From positions 1 to 21,908 of the IMG/VR virus record IMGVR_UViG_3300033154_000176: 21,908 nucleotides of DNA; one strand, written 5' to 3'. The notes below the pieces were generated by a model that saw only the letters and a program-made list of their open reading frames with translations, was not told where the DNA came from and ran no database searches. The position numbers and the translations under genes are program-made. Positions 19,508 through 21,908 of the stretch are shown here, piece by piece (the first letter of the stretch is position 1; each line of letters begins with the position of its first letter). The DNA is from a virus.

Positions 19508-19885
19508 ATGGCCGCGCGAAGCATAGGAGCAAAGACCTTTACCGTGATGCTCGGCCGGCCGCGGCGCGCCGGCCAGGTCGTCGAGGAATTGCCCCGGGCC
19601 CCGGGCGAGGACTTCCACCGATACCGCAAGGCCGGAATGGCCGCCGCCCTGACGCAGATCTTGACGACCACATTCGAGGCCTCGGCCGCCGACGCCCGGA
19701 CCGAGGCGACCGCCTGCAAGGCCCTGCAGGCGACCTCCGTCACCGTGATCGACCCGGACCTCCAGGAATACGATAACTGCATGATCCTGGCCGCGACCCC
19801 GCGGATCCGCGTCTGCATCTACGGCGGCGCCGTGAAATACCGCGTATCGACCGCCTGGCGGATCCGCCAGGGAGACCCGACGTGA
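19508..19885 (+). CDS. Small tail protein, distal tail or hub associated
   Basis: The 125-residue protein reads GAKTFTVMLGRPRRAGQVVE, then DFHRYRKAGMAAALTQILTT, TFEASAADARTEATACKALQ, TSVTVIDPDLQEYDNCMILA and VKYRVSTAWRIRQ. A helix-rich first half followed by beta strands with SVTVIDP and a terminal YRV-W strand resembles a recurrent phage tail protein located between tape measure and hub. No enzymatic motif is seen. GGGAGG lies 8 bases upstream. Its exact place in the tail tip is unknown. Confidence 0.6.
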   Translation: MAARSIGAKTFTVMLGRPRRAGQVVEELPRAPGEDFHRYRKAGMAAALTQILTTTFEASAADARTEATACKALQATSVTVIDPDLQEYDNCMILAATPRIRVCIYGGAVKYRVSTAWRIRQGDPT

Positions 19886-19887
19886 AC

Positions 19888-19995
19888 GGTCGAAGGTCCG
19901 AGGTCGAAGGTCGCGGGTCGTTGCCGTTGGACCTTCGACCTTCGACCTCGGACCTTCGACCTATTACCTTCGACCTTCGACCAGGGACCTTTGAC
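19888..19995. repeat. Heptad palindrome C5 (GGTCGAA type)
   Basis: The left arm is GGTCGAA, GGTCCGA, GGTCGAA, GGTCGCG. The centre is GGTCGTTGCCGTTGGACC, whose complement has CAACGGCAACG. The right arm is TTCGACC, TTCGACC, TCGGACC, TTCGACC, TATTACC, TTCGACC, TTCGACC, AGGGACC, TTTGACC. The right arm is longer than the left. It fills the gap to ATG 19998 and contains the weak ribosome site AGGGA (19983-19987); a stronger AGGGAGA lies before the element at 19869-19875. Confidence 0.88.
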
Positions 19996-19997
19996 CA

Positions 19998-21908
19998 ATG
20001 TCGATAACGACGATAGTCCGCCCCGTTGTCCACACCCGCGGCGATTGGGGAACGAACTGGATCGAGCGCGACGACCTCAAGCCCCTGACCGCCCGCCACA
20101 CGCTCTCGCCCTCGGTCCCGTCGGCGACGTTCCGGTGGGATTACGGGGACATCGACGAGAACGACGGTTTCGGATACGACCAGGTCGGCGCCGTCGACCT
20201 CGACGGCCACTACATACGCATTTCCGACCCCGGCCCGCCCGTCACGCCGATATGGTACGGCGTGATAACCGCGGCGACGAACGTACCCGGCATGGAAAAT
20301 GACGACTCGCCGCGCGGGATGCAGATCCTCACCGCCCGCGGCCTCGAGTGGTTGCTGCACCACTCCCCGGTCGACGGGTCGATCGTGGAACTCGCGGCCA
20401 GCGACGAGGAGATCACCCGGCGCCTCCCGTTCAACATTCGCCACGCCGAGGGCCTGAGCGTGATCGGTAATCGCTCCTCGGACAAGTACGCCGGCCCCAG
20501 CGGGGAGACGTCGTATATCTTCTCCGCCGACGGCGACACCTGGACGGCCCAGGACATCGTCGAGTATCTCCTGACCTGGTTTACCGACAGCGACCTGGGC
20601 CTGGTCGCCGCCGGCCTCGAGGCCAACCTCGCGGCCTTTACCTCCGCCGTCGCCCCGCCCCGCAACGTCGGGGCGGCCCTCGACGCGATAATCTCCCGCC
20701 AGCGCGGCCACGCCTGGCGGATCGTCGTCGACGCCGACGCCGACACCGCCTCGGTCGAGGTCTGCAGCGCATTCGACGAGGCCGTCACCGTCGGGGGCGT
20801 GACTATCAATCCGACCGCCGAGGTCGTCGACTTCCCGCGGTCCGATTACGGATCCGTCGTCGTCACCAACGAGTCGGCCGCCAAGTACGCGACCGTGAAG
20901 GTCCGCGGGGCCCCGATCCTGATCGTCGGGACGTTCTCATTCGACGATGCCAACCTCGAAAAGGCCTGGACCGCCGGCCAGGAAACGGCATACGAGGCCG
21001 CCGACGAGCTCGACCGGAAATCCGAGGAGTATCAGTCGGTATTCACAGCCTACCGGATCCCCGCCGCGTCCCTGCCGGGGGGCCCGGTATCCAACGCCGA
21101 CGGGACACTCGCCGCCGGCCCGGCCAAGATCCTCCCGCACGGCAAGCAACTGCTCCGCCAGATCCCCCTCGAACTCGTCGACGACGACGCCGACGCCCCG
21201 GCCGACTTCCGGGCGCCCCTGGTCGTCATCGACAACGACCCCGCGGGATCCACGTCATACGTCCCGGTCGACAAGCTCGCCAAGAGCGGAAAGCCCCGGC
21301 CGAATATGTCCGTCGTGCCCCTGGACGGCGAGCCCGGATTCCGGATCATCGTCCACCCGAATTACATGCTCGGCCTCAACCACTACACCGACGGGGCCTC
21401 GTTTGAATGGCCCGAGGCCGCGGCCGTCGACTACGCGACCATATACGCGACCGTCGCGTACTACAGCGACGAGCATTTGAGCGTGACCGAGGACCTCGCC
21501 GGCGGCGGGATCGGCGGGACGCTCATAATCGACGTCCCCGAGGCCCAATGCTGGTATCGCCTGGCCGATACGATGGTCGACGTCACCGCCGGGAGCCGGA
21601 CCGAGGAGGCCGCCGCGGCGACCCTCCGAACCGACGCGGCCCAGCTTACCGCCGTGGCCGCCCTGGCCCGGGCCTGGTATCTCCGCGACCGCCGCGCCGT
21701 CGTCGCGACGATCGAGACCCTCGCCTATGGCGATTACCTCGGCGACCTCCTGGACAACTTCACCAACACCCTCGACGACGACGTCGCCGTAAACGCCCTG
21801 ATTACCGAGATCCGGTGGGATTTCACCAACGCGACGACGACGTATCGGACGGACTTTACCGAACTGGACTACGTCGGAATGGCCGACGCCCTCGCCGGCC
21901 GCGGCGGC
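19998..21908 (+). CDS. Tail hub / baseplate hub protein (3' partial)
   Basis: A frame open from ATG 19998 to the last base gives 637 residues without a stop. The N-terminal part reads SATFRWDYGDIDENDGFGYD, VDLDGHYIRISDPGPP and IWYGVITAATNVPGMENDD, then MQILTARGLEWLLHHSP. This is the pattern of gp27/gpD-like hub proteins (a described binding surface followed by W-YG-I and a RGLEWLL helix). A second part near 430-470 shows LVVIDNDPAG, PGFRIIVHPNYMLGLNHY. The hub forms the central ring at the tail tip to which the needle and fibres attach. Runs of GAC-GCC and valine make the surrounding frames look open too, but this is the only frame with continuous codon preference. The C-terminus is missing beyond the window. 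Confidence 0.65.
   Translation, partial: MSITTIVRPVVHTRGDWGTNWIERDDLKPLTARHTLSPSVPSATFRWDYGDIDENDGFGYDQVGAVDLDGHYIRISDPGPPVTPIWYGVITAATNVPGMENDDSPRGMQILTARGLEWLLHHSPVDGSIVELAASDEEITRRLPFNIRHAEGLSVIGNRSSDKYAGPSGETSYIFSADGDTWTAQDIVEYLLTWFTDSDLGLVAAGLEANLAAFTSAVAPPRNVGAALDAIISRQRGHAWRIVVDADADTASVEVCSAFDEAVTVGGVTINPTAEVVDFPRSDYGSVVVTNESAAKYATVKVRGAPILIVGTFSFDDANLEKAWTAGQETAYEAADELDRKSEEYQSVFTAYRIPAASLPGGPVSNADGTLAAGPAKILPHGKQLLRQIPLELVDDDADAPADFRAPLVVIDNDPAGSTSYVPVDKLAKSGKPRPNMSVVPLDGEPGFRIIVHPNYMLGLNHYTDGASFEWPEAAAVDYATIYATVAYYSDEHLSVTEDLAGGGIGGTLIIDVPEAQCWYRLADTMVDVTAGSRTEEAAAATLRTDAAQLTAVAALARAWYLRDRRAVVATIETLAYGDYLGDLLDNFTNTLDDDVAVNALITEIRWDFTNATTTYRTDFTELDYVGMADALAGRGG

Noticed and set aside
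18166-19818. Long - strand reading frame opposite the tape measure gene
   Set aside because: It crosses the tape measure, a heptad palindrome and the next gene in antisense; composition explains the lack of stops.

Overview
The window is the packaging, head and tail section of a tailed double-stranded DNA phage or integrated prophage with a long flexible or tube-type tail. All convincing genes are on the + strand, tightly packed, and many overlap by ATGA. Base composition is very GC rich with strong C/G preference in third positions. Translated matches to families recalled from general knowledge (no search was run) are: lambda GpA-type large terminase, gpW, lambda-type portal, a prohead protease/major capsid fusion, a DUF2190 decoration protein, HK97-gp10-like tail completion, tail tube, tail assembly chaperone, tape measure and tail hub. 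No integrase, attachment site, tRNA, rRNA or host gene is visible, so prophage versus free phage cannot be settled. The density of host-style palindromic repeats, and the style of those repeats, suggest a Planctomycetota-like or similar uncultured high-GC host, but this is inference.

Layout. (1) 1-3793: end of an upstream gene, TerL, a MazG-like nucleotide pyrophosphohydrolase, a small-terminase-like protein, an ASCH-domain protein and a zinc-ribbon protein. (2) 3794-4197: non-coding, with a tandem 45-bp repeat array, a 14-bp perfect palindrome and a strong intrinsic terminator. (3) 4198-9078: gpW, portal, protease-capsid fusion, decoration protein. (4) 9194-13023: connector and collar-like proteins, including two homologous connector genes (9194 and 12211) that bracket a jelly-roll/lectin-like protein and a repeat-rich fibre-like protein. 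(5) 13099-14093: two small membrane proteins, one a probable lipoprotein, possibly lysis or spanin related. (6) 14097-21908: tail terminator, tail completion, tail tube, a beta-rich virion protein, a C2HC zinc-finger protein, a tail chaperone with an in-frame A_AAA_AAC slippery site, the tape measure, a small tail protein and a hub protein that runs off the window.

The most unusual content is the set of repeats. Family A (core around ACCGCAAGCGGT plus ACGACGCGCGAAACC) lies in non-coding DNA and also in frame inside at least six protein genes, where it encodes peptides such as TTTTRETASG; its 28-base core lacks stop codons in all six frames. The best-preserved copy (13639-13772) has 41-bp terminal inverted repeats. 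Family B is a related hairpin with invariant outer arms and a compensatory inner stem. Family C consists of five long palindromes built from 7-base units, each with a different heptamer, that fill five inter-gene gaps in the connector and tail region. Families A and C share an AACGGCAACG-type motif. Together these look like gene-invading, non-autonomous palindromic elements comparable in principle to Rickettsia palindromic elements, here invading phage structural genes.
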